Shown here: in pieces, positions 20,709 through 32,500 of the stretch | Position numbering within the stretch: the first letter of the stretch is position 1 | Layout of the letters: the number at the start of each line of letters is the position of its first letter | Source: Lepidodermella squamata | Taxonomy: Eukaryota; Gastrotricha | Direction: 5' to 3' | Assembly (NCBI GenBank): GCA_047495785.1 | Contig: JBLDXI010000061.1 | Span: 1-64,000, forward strand | Length of the DNA: 64,000 nt | The notes under the pieces: generated by a model | Seen by the model: only the letters and a program-made list of their open reading frames with translations | Database searches by the model: none | Told to the model about the DNA's origin: nothing | Made by a program: the position numbers and the translations under genes

Positions 20709-21628
20709 CTACAAAAGGGTGTGCCGACAAATGAGTACCGCAACACTTAAGCCCCGTCACTTGCGCCCCGACAAATGAGCCCAAAAACACTTGCGCCCCG
20801 TTTTAAAAATGACACTTGAGTACGCGACTTTTGAGCCCAAATTAAAATATTCAGGGGCGACATTTGCACACACGACAGATGCGCCCAGCGACACTTGAGT
20901 TCAGCCCGCGACATTTGCGCCCTATTTATCTGCGACATTTGCGCCCAGATATACCGTATTTGTGCCTATAGCAGCCCGGGCTACTAAAATTTCAACCTAG
21001 AAATTTTGAAATTTTTTTGATATCTTTGATATTATTTGTTTGCCTTCGCATAATTTAAAATAGCTCCTGAACCAAGAGGAAAAATGTGATGCGGTTTTTA
21101 CCAGGCGATAGATCTGAGAGCGCGGTAAACTTAAGAGCTTTGGATTCGTGAGAGAAAACAGGTGAAAACGACTTTGGTTGAAAATTTCCATTTTTGAATG
21201 CTATTTTGGGGTCCACAACACGCAGAACCCAATCGCTGGTTATTTCCCCAACTTCCATTGAGGGTAACGCTAACGAAAACCGCTATGATAGAGATAGAGA
21301 TAGCATAACTTAATGGAAGTTGGGAAAATAACCAGCGATTGGGTTCTGCGGGTTGTGGACCCCAAAATAGCATTCAAAAATGAAAATGGTCATTACATTT
21401 GCGACCTGTACTCCTTTCCCGTTATTTCTATCTATTTATTTAACTTCGGCGACAGTTGAGCCCTGGGCGCAAGTGTTCCAGGACGCAAGTTGAAATAAAT
21501 TTATTATTTTTATAAATGGGCGCAAGTTAAAGCTGGGCGCAAATGTCGGTACTCAATTGTCGGGGCGCAAGTGTCGCGGCGCAAGTGTCGCGGTACTCAA
21601 ATGTTAGGCGACCTACAAAAGGCGTGCC
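20709..21628. mobile_element. Nested inverted-repeat element with arrays of a TTGCGCCC motif
   Basis: The outer segments 20726-20960 and 21450-21605 carry many copies of (A)CA(C/T)TTGCGCCC in one orientation on the left and the complement GGGCGCAAGTG on the right. Inside, 21189-21259 and 21312-21382 form a perfect-to-near-perfect 71-bp inverted repeat. The whole is flanked by the imperfect direct repeat CTACAAAAGG..GTGCC (20709-20725 and 21613-21628). No transposase was seen. The architecture resembles a foldback element with iterated subterminal repeats. Confidence 0.65.
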
Positions 21629-22766
21629 TACCCACTAACAAACAAAAATGACAATAAAAATTGAAAAATCTATAAACTTGTGTGAAAAAAAATATATATA
21701 AAAAAAATTCTGAAAAATACTCAAAAAAAATGAAAAAATGAAAGAAAATTATAATGAAACTATGCTGTGTGATTGTATACGTTCTAATTCATTGTACGAA
21801 CCAACTCTTATATATATTTTTTGTGCATATATGTGCCTATGTAATCAGTGTGTGCATAATATTACTAAAAGATATTAGATATGATTGAATAGTAATAAAG
21901 CAGAAAAAAAAAATTTACGCAACAACTCTCTAACTAAATATACGGAACGAAATATAACCAATTCTCATTCACGTTTATTGCTAATTAAAAATTTTGTAAA
22001 TGCTTGGCGCCTTCGGGCTGGCATATTATATCGAAATAATGAGAAAATAAAATAATCATGTTGTTGTTGTTGTTGTTATTATTATTATTGTTGATGTTGA
22101 GTTTTCAAATTTCTTTATTTTTTTCTACAAAGTATGCTCCTTTTCATAGTTTACAACAAACCTAATGCCGTCGTGACTGCAAAAAGTTTTCCTTAGGAGG
22201 ATTGTTAATTTCTGGAATAACCTGAATTTTAACACTATTAATGCTAGCTTGAACATGTTTAAAAACACCATAATGTCAAGTGATTGTTCGAAATTTCTTA
22301 CCTCATCAGTGAGGCGCCAGCTCTAATATTTCTTTGTTTTCTTATCATTTTGCTATAATTGCCTCGGCGATGGTTGCAAGTAACATTAAAATAAAAATAA
22401 AATAAATAAAATTCTGACATCGGAATCGTGATCTACGTGGTCGATTTACCCTATCCAGCCAGGACAAAATCATGAGACGCAGTATAACTGAATGAACACA
22501 GCTTTACTGTTGGCTACGCTTTTAGGCCCTGTAATATTTTCCAGAGTAATTCGCTTTTGTCGGATCGGAGCGCAGGTGCCCGCATAACAGGAAAAATAGC
22601 CAGCTTTTGAGGTGGTAGTAGTGACGTCACTGCTTCCTCATTTCGTCAGTTCGTTACTCTGTTATTCCCGAAAAAGCTAACACACTTCAAAAAATAAGAG
22701 AGACAGTTGCAGCCGAACTCAAAAACTATTGGTTCAGTTTTGAGACCCACGATGCGATGCCGCTAT
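21629..22766. other. AT-rich stretch resembling LINE 3' tails
   Basis: No gene was recognised. Two blocks (about 22005-22060 and 22310-22420) end in GGCGCC-containing sequence followed by A-rich or (GTT)n/(ATT)n tails, which look like 3' ends of degraded retroelements. Family assignment is not possible by eye. Confidence 0.35.
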
Positions 22767-22917
22767 ACAATCAGGGTGCGAAGTACAGGGGTGCCTAACC
22801 GGGACTTTAATCAGAGGAAGGCTGAATAAAACCACAGGGGGACCCTTTGGTTTCGTCGGCTGGGTCGTAGAAAACAAGTAAAAAATACCTTAGCTCCCGG
22901 ATCCTACTTCGCACACT
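22767..22917. mobile_element. Short MITE of the GCGAAGTA family
   Basis: GTGCGAAGTA at the left faces TACTTCGCAC at the right. The interior holds CCACAGGGGGACCCTTTGGT. Related sequence occurs at 28855-29040, 42069-42216, 50887-51050, near 8640-8700 and near 51660-51725. It has no coding content. Confidence 0.6.
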
Positions 22918-23016
22918 GTATACAATGGGTGGTTTCGATCAAATGTTCGTAGCTACCGAATCTTCCTTACTAAAGATGACATACAGGTAGGTTCAGGATC
23001 AGTTTCATCAAATTAC

Positions 23017-23260
23017 TCACTTCTTTTGCTCAGGGGCCTTCTTATCGGAAGCATCAGCAGCTTTCACCTGTTCCATTAACGCCAACATAGCCTCATCGTT
23101 ATGCCAGATCGAGCTCGGCGTGTCGACTTTAGGGTTGAACTGATTTCGAAACTTTTCTTTGAGCTTGGCCTTTCAGTTGCTCAATATCGATCTTGGGTGC
23201 TTCGACGGCATCGCCGACAGCAGCCTCTTGGTTAACAACTACTGGATCAACTTCCTCCAT
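23017..23260 (-). pseudogene. Small acidic/lysine-rich protein gene with one frameshift
   Basis: The minus strand starts at ATG (23260-23258) with MEEVDPVVVNQEAAVGDAV and continues IDIEQLK. It then needs removal of one G in AAAGGCC to continue as KEKFRNQFNPKVDTPSSIW and end at a TGA (23019-23017) after a KKAPEQKK tail. The total is 244 nt, one more than a multiple of three. It is intronless and about 80 residues, with no recognised family. Either a recent single-base insertion or a sequencing error explains the break. Confidence 0.5.
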
Positions 23261-23437
23261 TTAAAAATGAATTATGACTCTAAGGGACTACTTTGCGCCT
23301 TGACTTGTTATTTTCAGAAACATCTGTTAAGCGTAATCACTCAAAAACACCATCTGGCTCACATTACATAGCTGTTTTCATTTAAATGCCATTAAAAGTT
23401 AACTCTAAATATCTAATGTCAACATCAAACGTGTTAA

Positions 23438-23510
23438 GTCGACATTACATAGGCTGGGTCTATGTAAAGTTAACATTACATAAAAATCGACATTATATAC
23501 GACATATACG
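23438..23510. repeat. Terminal fragment of the 12337-12756 MITE family
   Basis: Shares TATGTAAAGTTAAC and ACATTATATACGACATATA with the arms at 12337-12756. Only one end is present. Confidence 0.65.
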
Positions 23511-24029
23511 AATTAATCACGGCTGCGTGATTAAACAACGTGTTAAATTAAATTGAATTGTATACTGGTTGAACTTTGAATGATGGACTGCCTAAGGAAT
23601 TGCGCCTGTAAAAAAAACGAATGAAACATAATTTGAAAAAGCAGGATCTTGAACCGTGGAGGTAGGTAAGGATTAATCTTTGTCAGCCTTCACCCTTTTC
23701 AAAACCGGAAACGGTAAATGACGGCAGTCTAGGAGGGGTTAATTAAAAACTATTGTTATTTTAATTTATCTGCCTAGACACCATGGATATGCTTTTTCTC
23801 ATCCAGATTTTAAGTAGAGAATGTGTTTTTCTTCAGGAAATAACCAAACATATAGGAACAGGAATCCTGAACTTGTGCTTCGTGCGAAAACTCGATTTCA
23901 GCGCTTGAATCTCGTTTCAGCCCTTATCATCGTTAGGGATTCCATTTCGCATTGTTTTCTGAACACTAGTGTATCCATCTGTCCATTTATCTGACCATTT
24001 GTCCCAAAGTAACATAGACATCTTTCAAG

Positions 24030-24560
24030 TCCTTGCCTCCATAACAACAAAAGGATTTACATTTTTCGTAAATACACCATGGTTTACATACGGTTTTACT
24101 TTTGCTGGTAATAACGTGTATTCATGATGTTTAAAGCTACCAACACACACCGGCTTGTCAAAATGGTTACACACTACACACAACGTGCTCGGATAGCATT
24201 ATAACAAAAGCCATTAGCTTGCAGCTTTCACTATCAATTTTCGATCACGTAGCTACGAACTACGAGCACACCAAACGAGACAATTGTTTTGCGACGACTG
24301 TGTTGCCTTGCGACTCCAGATAGACTAAACCTCTCACATCAACTTCAACCTTCAATCAATTTTGCAGTTGTCTTGACCTGAAGAGGCCTGTTCCTCGCCT
24401 TGCAAGGGCTCTAGCGTTGGAGGATCGATCAAAAGCAGCGGCCGGGATTGACTGTGGCATACGTAAGTCTAGGAATAAAATGTTGATTAAATTCAGACCT
24501 AATCCCGCGTTTATATCATGGTAATGTACCTATAAGGGCCACGAAATCAGGACTCTAAGG
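24030..24560 (+). pseudogene. Third decayed EGF-exon region
   Basis: About 24130-24210 (CACACCGGCTTGTCAAAATGG, then CGTGCTCGGATAGCAT) corresponds to EGF exon 9 of gene C with an internal collapse. About 24425-24475 corresponds to exon 12, ending GCATACGTAAGT. The following sequence matches that after 6345. Order and spacing agree with the relic at 5930-6430, so both descend from one duplicated, already broken segment. Confidence 0.55.
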
Positions 24561-24807
24561 GACGAGTTCAAATTCCATTGTGGTTCTGGCTATTGATTAT
24601 TTGAAATGTCCTCGAAGATTACCAGGGTATATTTCATCTCGCGGAAAATTGATTTTCAATTGTGAAAATTCTGCTTTATTTTTTGTAATTGGATGGGATT
24701 AGCTACTTAGGTCGCAATACATCTTTAGTTAAAATCCCATGTGTCATTCTGACCATTAACCATTCTGAGAGAAAATTCAATTTTTATCCGCGATTTAACC
24801 GAAGAAA

Positions 24808-24810
24808 TAC

Positions 24811-24864
<54 letters not shown>

Positions 24865-25035
24865 GTTTTATTTTTCCTCTTCGAAACTGAGCGTCGTTCT
24901 TTAATCTTTACCCTTATTTTTTATCATTGGTTTTCTTTTTCCAGCGAATTTCCTTAGTAAGACCTACTTTAATTTGGTTTCTATGCACTCCGTTGATCCA
25001 TCTGGCTCGAGGTCTACCCCTGGGTGCGAACCACC
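24808..25035 (-). pseudogene. 5'-truncated LINE 3' end with (TTA)n tail
   Basis: On the minus strand from about 25035 a frame reads APRGRPRARWINGVHRNQ and ends KKKTNDKK before a stop. RGRPRxRWxxxV is the conserved C-terminal signature of many non-LTR reverse transcriptase proteins. The element then runs into a long (TTA)n tract, read as (ATA)n on the plus strand at 24808-24866. Everything upstream of the C-terminus is missing. Confidence 0.7.
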
Positions 25036-25245
25036 CAATCAGAGGCCTCCAAATATATATTTTGTGTATTAGTCCTTCTACATCGATTTTCGAATTCTAA
25101 GACATTTTTAGATCTTGTTTTTACTTTTTCTAACTTTGAAACTATAAAAAATGTACCGAAGAAAACCCGGAAAACCCAGACTCATTCTAATATCTCAACC
25201 AAATATCCCCAGACTCATTCGATCCCTTTAACAAGTGACATACTT

Positions 25246-25583
25246 CATTGTGTGACCACTTAAAAGTCCAATCTAATGCGCACGTTGATTGGTCAATCGA
25301 TCGTTGCTATGACTCCCGGATGAAACGTTCTGTCGTGCGATCCATAAGATTTTTTGCAACAAGTGTTTTTTTCCGCAGCAATTTACCACAATTTATATGG
25401 AGTTTACGCTCGTTGTCAATGGAAACCGGGCAGAGGGTGTGGCAAGGTCATTTTTGTCATAAATATAAAATAATTTATTAGTGGATCGCACGACGGAAAT
25501 GTTTCATTTCGGAGTCATTAGCAACGATAAATTGACCAATCAGCGCGCGCGCCAAGGTTCAACTTACCAGTGGTTCCACAATG
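25246..25583 (+). mobile_element. MITE starting CATTGTG (copies at 45370-45708 and 14726-14840)
   Basis: Imperfect terminal inverted repeats start CATTGTG(T/G). Both ends also carry CGCTGATTGGTCAAT and ATCGTTGCTA(T)GACTCC in opposite orientation. A near full-length copy lies inverted at 45370-45708. No ORF is conserved between the copies. A target duplication was not resolved. The adjacent 25584-26170 shows no gene. Confidence 0.75.
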
Positions 25584-26173
25584 TTGATTATTCTTCTCGT
25601 GACTTTTGTATTTTTTCTGATTTTTTCTTGCCATCAGATTTAAGAGTTCTGAATTCTCATCTCTATACTTATGGGACGCGCTGTAGCTTCATTTCATGTC
25701 CTCCGTTCAATCAGCTAGCTAGTAATTTATAACTGTTGATAGCTAAGTGAATGAGGGCGACTTTATAGATAATTTCGGCGACAGGCGAGCAGACCTGTTA
25801 CTTGCAAACTGTTAATCGCACAAGAGTCCTCTGTCGAATGGATGTAACCCCGTAGAAAAAGTCCTCGAATTTACGAAATTGCAGGCCAAAAACTTTAATC
25901 ATAATTTATTTGACACTCATGCATGTTTTAAATAAAAGATGCGCGCATACACACACAAAAGTTCTTGTCTCAAGAAAAAAACGTGCGCATGCAGATCATT
26001 ACGTTATTATTTTATTTTTTATAAGCTTCGCCCGAGGTAGGTAGATTTTTCGGTAAGCTGTAATAATAATGAAGATATTGACAGCGCCAACTATCGTGGA
26101 AGCTTCCAATTAAATTTGCCACACAAGTACTAGAACTGGCAGAGAGAAAGCGATGCATCCATCTACATTAGCT

Positions 26174-26193
26174 GAAGCTAACTACTTGGTGTA
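26174..26193 (+). promoter_or_regulatory. Conserved 5' block of EGF-lectin gene B
   Basis: GAAGCTAACTACTTGGTGTA occurs about 78 bp upstream of the gene B ATG, followed by TTTTCATTATCACTGA, which is also shared with gene A. Confidence 0.5.
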
Positions 26194-26251
26194 CAGTGGG
26201 TGTTTTCATTATCACTGACGTCTTTGTTTTCGAGAATATCATTTCCACAAA

Positions 26252-28630
26252 ATGAGCCTGTTCTTGATAGTCATAGGTAAATTTTGATCATATCGTCTTT
26301 GAATAACTTGGATTCAAGTTTTTCAAAGCAAATTGCTTCCTCCTCTTTGTTAACAGAAGTTAGTTCCCTAAACTGACTAAATCCCAGTTGCTGAGCATCA
26401 TTGCCGAGGGATTAGAGCCTAGATCCGGGTTAGTAATCCGGCCAGCAATAGGAATTCCTTTACCCTCTTTATTTATATGGTGCCAATAATTACTGTCGCC
26501 ATAAACTGATTGAAAACAGCTGAACTTCCAGTTGCTCAATGACGCTAATTATATGTTCTTTTTCGCCATGAAAGGCCTGGCCAGCATCGGCTATTCCTCT
26601 TGCTGCTCTCCGACCCTGCAAAAGACCGCCCTTGTATGTTTCTTCCAACTGGCTTCTCTCGAATCAGTGTACCAATGGTTTTCCAGGCATGTAAGAATGG
26701 TGGTACGTACGATTCTTCTTCTGATGCATGTCGATGCCCGTATGGTTACAACGGCACGCAGTGTGAAAATTGTAAGTTCTACTTGCGAGCTCATAATCGA
26801 TGTCAAATGTAACCTAATCTTTACAGATTGGTGTGCGGGCTGCAAAAACGGAGGGACCTGCAGTGGTCCTAACACCTGCACCTGCGCAAGTGGCTGGCGT
26901 GGATCGACCTGCGACGAATGTGAGTTGTTGGCCTCCGACGAGAAAAATCAAATGCTTATTTTCGCTGGTTAGATTATTGTCAGTCGGGCTGCTGGAACGG
27001 TGGCGTATGCACTGGCTCCAACGCCTGCCAATGCCTGCCTGCGTGGACTGGGCCGAATTGCAACATATGTAAGCTCATCGAAGTCGAAAAATTACATAAC
27101 TATTGACATTTTCACTGTGTTCTAATTTCAGCCTCGTGTACGCCACCATGTTCAAACAATGGCGTTTGCCTCTCCGGCAATCAATGTAGTTGCGTGAACG
27201 GTTATACCGGCTCGCGGTGCGCGGATAGTAAGACTAGCACTGGATTAATCCCAGTTGACTCATAATTTATTTTTCCAGTTCCCTGCCCTACACCCTGCCA
27301 GAATGGCGGTACCTGCTCAGCCCCGAACACTTGCACTTGCGCATTTGGATATTTAGATGCTGACTGCTCCAGGGGTAAGGAGTTTCGCCATGGAATACAA
27401 CCATGATAACCGATTTCATTATTCAGCCAAGTACTATCTAGCTGGGACCACGTCTGATTTCCGCACAGCTACAACTATATGTGAGAAAGCAAACAGCCGT
27501 GCTGTTGTGATTTATACGCAAGGTGAGTTGGACAAGGCAAAAGCCAGCTTAGGGGCAAGGGCCGCAGTTTGGATTGCGCTATCGGCCGGTTTTCGCTGGG
27601 CCTATGACAACTCGGCAGTTGGACTAACAAATATTTGGGGACCTGGCGAGCCGAGTGGTGATGGCAGCTGTAAGTTTTGAGCAATAGCGTAAAGTAGGCT
27701 TTACTGAGTTTTGAGGACCGAGGGCCGAGGATTTAGGGCGACCGGTCGAGGCTTTCGCAGGAAATCCTTTGATGTTTTTCCGAGAGGTATCGAGTATGTA
27801 TCCTCCATCCTAAATGGTGTTAAGAAAACCCCAACAATTAAAGGGGGCCCTTTCCTTAAATAAATTCGGGGCTGAAAATTCCTCACCCTGAGGATACTAC
27901 TTTGCCCACTGTTACAGCTGGTTGACCACCTTGCTGGTTGATATTGCCGCCGATTAGGGACATTTCCGGCAGCCAAAATCACCCGTAGCCGGGAAAGTTT
28001 CAGCATTCTTTCAATTAAGATTTGAATTTGGTTATAAATGACGATTTTTGTTTGCGCTGTTCTCGCTGACTAATTGCGTTTACTTTTCAGGTGTCACTCT
28101 GTATGGCCCGATCAGTGGGCTTAACGACGAACCATGTACCTCTGTTAACAAAGTGCTTTGCCAAAGTTTAACCGATGTGAGTCTTTTTATTACCGTGACT
28201 TATTTCCCTAAAACTGTTCTGTATTTTAGGATACTGATGTTCAAAACGTCGCGCCTGATGCTAATTGGGCGACTGCTAAAAGCAATTTCGAAGGAAGAGG
28301 ACTCAGACTGGCCGTCCTGAAGACGCGAACAATCGTTCAGTCGATGCTTGACGGTAGTAAAACTGGATGGATCGCCGCGAAACGTCCTGATGGAAGTAAT
28401 TTCTACTGGTCGACGGGCGTCGCTGTCACGCCGAGCAATACCATTCCACCATGGGCAACAGGCCAGCCTGAAATAAGCGATAGCAAGCAATGTAACCTTC
28501 TAGAAAATGTTGTTCTCATTGTTTAAATTCGATTTCCTGTAATTCAGGCGTCACGATGGACACATCGGGTCAAATGACGGTTACAAAGTGCAGCGATAGC
28601 TACGATGCGCTATGCGAGTATACATCCTAA
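26252..28630 (+). CDS. EGF-lectin gene B: secreted protein with 5 EGF-like modules and 2 lectin domains (407 aa)
   Basis: Eleven exons have the same phases as gene A: 26252-26276, 26575-26633, 26687-26771, 26827-26919, 26973-27068, 27132-27227, 27279-27374, 27427-27669, 28091-28176, 28230-28491, 28548-28630. The signal peptide is MSLFLIVIGLASIG. The EGF modules and both lectin domains are highly similar to gene A, mostly with silent or conservative changes, so the duplication is recent. In lectin domain 2 the first conserved cysteine (SNCEAKG in A) is phenylalanine (SNFEGRG), which should break one structural disulfide. Intron 8 is 421 bp, lacks the Penelope-like insertion of A, and contains sequence resembling the GCGAAGTA repeat family. 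Confidence 0.85.
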
Positions 28631-28854
28631 AGCGGAAATCAACAAGATGCATTGTAGATTTAATAACTTTCCCAATTATTTGAATCCAGTAAGATAAAAT
28701 GTATGAAAAATGATAAATATATCATCAAATTTATCAATATCTTCGGCAACCCTGAATTGCTTTCATGATGAATTTCGTTCGTAAATTGATATGATTTCGA
28801 AGACAGTATTATATTGGAGATTTTATTGGAAAAGTTCTAATCACAATGCCCAGG

Positions 28855-29040
28855 GTGCGAAGTACAGGGTGCTGGGGCAGCCAAGCTGCGATTTGCAAAC
28901 TACAGCAAGAAGAGGCGCAAGAAGGTTGGCTGAAAAAGCCACAGGGGGCTCTCTTTTCTTCCCTGGACTGGGCTTGGGAAAACATGCCTCCAGAATCCAA
29001 CTTCCTACCTTGTGTTGTAGGCTCGCATGAATAAACATCT
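28855..29040. repeat. Diverged copy of the GCGAAGTA repeat family
   Basis: GGGTGCGAAGTACAGGGTGC and CCACAGGGGGCTCT match the element at 22767-22917. The open frames here on both strands overlap and are shadows of repeat sequence. The remainder of 29040-29426 shows no gene. Confidence 0.5.
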
Positions 29041-29426
29041 AGAATTTGGTGATAACAGTTCTTCGGCAAATCTGCTATTCTTCTGCCGGGATTGGCTCAT
29101 CCGGAAATTTTTGAAAATTCCAAGAAAATTAGTTTATCAATGTGGAGAATTTTCTCATTCCAACAATATCAAAAGTGTGCGGTAATGATTTTATTTTGAT
29201 TTTCCGATATTTTTTGCTATTAATTATGCTGCGTATGAGCCAACCGCGGCAGAAGAACGGCAGATTTGCCGAAAAAGGACTAGTTGGTCAGTCGATTTAT
29301 GGGCGGATAGGGCGTTCGGTGGCATAATAAATGGTCGCGTGCCGCGCTTCATGCAATAACAGCTCAAATAAATTCACTATAGGAAGATCGTTTGCTTCCT
29401 ATCCGTTACAGTGATGTATATGAAGT

Positions 29427-29446
29427 GAAGCTAACCACTTGGTGTA
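29427..29446 (+). promoter_or_regulatory. Conserved 5' block of EGF-lectin gene C
   Basis: GAAGCTAACCACTTGGTGTA lies about 79 bp before the gene C ATG, at the same distance and orientation as in A and B. Confidence 0.5.
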
Positions 29447-29505
29447 TAGAGTGCGCTTTTACTCTCATTGACACGTTTTATGTTTGAAAATATCATTAAG
29501 ACTAA

Positions 29506-32500
29506 ATGACCACGTTACTGATTGTTATAGGTAAATTCAACATTTCCGCTTCCTGTTGCTTCGAATCCTTTCGCCATTGACCTTGTATAACTTGAATTCA
29601 CGTTTTTCAAACTCAGTTTAATGTGAGACCAGTAACAGGAATTCGTTTGAGCCTCGTTCCTTTTTAAAATTCTGAATGAGGATGCGATTCACGATCGCCT
29701 TAAACTGAATGATACAAACTTAAATCTGAGTTTACAACGCTAATGATATACTTATTGCCATCAAAGGATTCGCAAGCATCGGATTTGCCACTGGCTGCTC
29801 TCCGAGCCCGCAAAAAAGCGCTCTTGTACGCTTCTTCTCATTAGCCTTTCCATAATTAAGCGTACCAACAAACCTTCAGGCGTGTAAGAATGGTGCGACG
29901 TACGATTCTTCGGCTGATGCCTGTCGATGTGCGTATGGTTACTACGGAACACTATGCGAAGCATGTGAGTTCTAACACTTGAGAGCTCATAGCTAGATTT
30001 TGGTGAATTGGGCCTAGATTGGTGTTCGGGCTGCAAAAACGGAGGGACTTGTAGCGGTCCTAATAATTGCAATTGCACGAGTGGCTGGCGTGGATCGACT
30101 TGCGAAGAATGTGAGTTGATGGCCTCCGATGGGTAAAATCAACTGCTCATTTTCTCTGGATAGATTACTGCCCCGAGCTGAGGTGCCGGAACGGTGGTTT
30201 GTGCAACGGCCCTAATTCTTGCTTCTGCCTGCCTCCCTGGCGAGGGTTGAGCTGCAATATATGTATGTTCGTCAAATTTATCATTCATTTTGACAAATCC
30301 CGTAATAACTGCCTGTCACCCGAGGACAGACGTTGTCGTAGACCGTCATTGTGCATTGGGCCAAGTGGAATATCACTCTTATTGCACCGCTGCGCATCAT
30401 AATCGCGGCCTCATATTTTAGTGCTTTTTCCAACTACCCGCTTCGCTATTTCGAGTGTTCTTGATTAAACAAGCTCTCTTTGATTTATGATTTCAGCCTT
30501 GTGTACGTTACGATGCGCAAACAACGGCATTTGTTTCTACGGCAATCAATGTACCTGCGTGAACGGCTACTTCGGCTCGCTCTGCACAGATTGTTAGACC
30601 ATGACAATAAATTAATCTCAGTTCAATTATCTGTTTTGTTCTCCAGTTACTTGCGTTAAACCCTGCCAGAATGGCGGATCCTGCATCGCTCCGGACACGT
30701 GCAAGTGCGATGTTGGATGGAGGGGGCCTACTTGTTCAGAGAGTAAGGAGTTTCTTTAATACCAAACCACATTGAGGACGGAGTTACACGGGCCTGACCT
30801 GATGCGTTCGTACTGATTAAGTCGTTTTTGTATCATTTATAGTATACTCGCATTTGAATCTCCTTTGAAATTCGAATTGTCTTCCCCTTGAGAATGTTAA
30901 CATTTTCTTGTAGTCACCTGTTATCCGACTTGTGCGAATGGGGGTCGATGCTCCGGGCCGAATACTTGCACGTGTGCCGATGGCTGGACTGGAAAAAATT
31001 GTACCACACGTAATTTTTATTCCCAATCATTGTCATCGATTCGAAATGTTGTTTTTGGCTTGGTTTATTATGTTATTATCTAACTCTCGTTATAACGTGT
31101 ATCGTGAATTTTACAGCTACCTGCACACCGGCTTGTCAAAATGGCGGCACCTGCCTCGGCGGCAACGTGTGCAAATGCGCGAATGGCTACGCAGGCTCAA
31201 CGTGCTCAGATGGTATAGCAATAACAGTCGCTACAAGTTGGCAGCTCTTTTTGATAATTTTCTTATGACGCAGCTGTTTGCTCACCAACTTGCAAAAAGG
31301 GCCAATGCGCTGCTTCAAATGTGTGTTCTTGCGACTCAGGATGGACTGGATCGGATTGCTCAATTTGTAAAGCCATATCTAATGTTTTGTCTATTCAATT
31401 TACTATTTATTTTATTCTGTAGCGGCCTGCTCATCGCCTTGTCTGAATGGAGGAACTTGTACAGGAACGAACAAGTGTATTTGCGTTAACGGATACACTG
31501 GAGCAACTTGCGCTGAATGTGAGTTTTCTTTCCTCGATACTATCCCTGTAGCTAGTGAATTTTCGATCATCCTAGATACTTGCTCACAAACGTGCAAAAA
31601 TGGAGGTTCCTGTATATCACCGGACAAGTGCAGCTGCGGCGATCAATGGGCTGGCACAGACTGCAGCATACGTAAGTTGGAATAATTCACCGTGATCTGT
31701 AGTACATGCTTTTGGTCTGTAGCATTTGCACATCCTTTTCGAATATGCTGAGTGTAAATTTCTATTGTAATTTCAGCCAAGTGTACTCCGGACTGTGCAA
31801 ATAGCGGCATTTGCTCCTCCGGCAATCTGTGTACCTGTGTGAACAACTACTCCGGCTCGCGGTGCTCGCAATGTGAGATTAGCAATCTTTCAATTCCATT
31901 TCAAACCTATGATTTGTTCTTCAGTTTCCTGCATTAAAACTTGCCAGAATGGCGGTACCTGTACAGCCCCAAACACTTGCACTTGCGCTGCCGGATGGAA
32001 AGGAGAGGACTGCGCTACTCGTAAAGAGCTCATTTTGATGCTGGGCTAATTAACTGACGTTTCCATATTTCCCTAGCAATTTGTAATTCTCTGTGCCAGA
32101 ATGGAGGGACTTGTATCGCTCCGAACACGTGCAAGTGTGATGGTGGATGGAGATGGCCTACTTGTTCTCAGAGTAAGAAGCTTCTTCAATGAAATGCAAA
32201 ACTGATAAATGATTTTATTTGTCAGCAAAATACTATTTATCCTCTAGCCCAGCTAATTTTCGAGACGCCACTAATTACTGCGAGACATCGAGCAGTCGCG
32301 CTGCTGTGATTAACTCGCAAGGTGAATGGGAAAAGGCGAAGATCAGTTTGGGGAGTCAAAGCAAAGTTTGGCTTTCGCTATCGGCCGGCTTTCTCTGGAT
32401 CTACGACAATTCGCCAGTTGGGTTGTCTAATATATGGGGAAGTGGCGAGCCGAGTGGCGACGGCAGTTGTAAGTTTTGATCAGCAGCTCTAGCTAGTCTA

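Noticed and set aside
24808-24866. Possible CRISPR-like or satellite array
   Set aside because: It is a simple (ATA)n microsatellite forming the tail of a reverse-oriented LINE; the genome is eukaryotic and no repeat-spacer structure exists.
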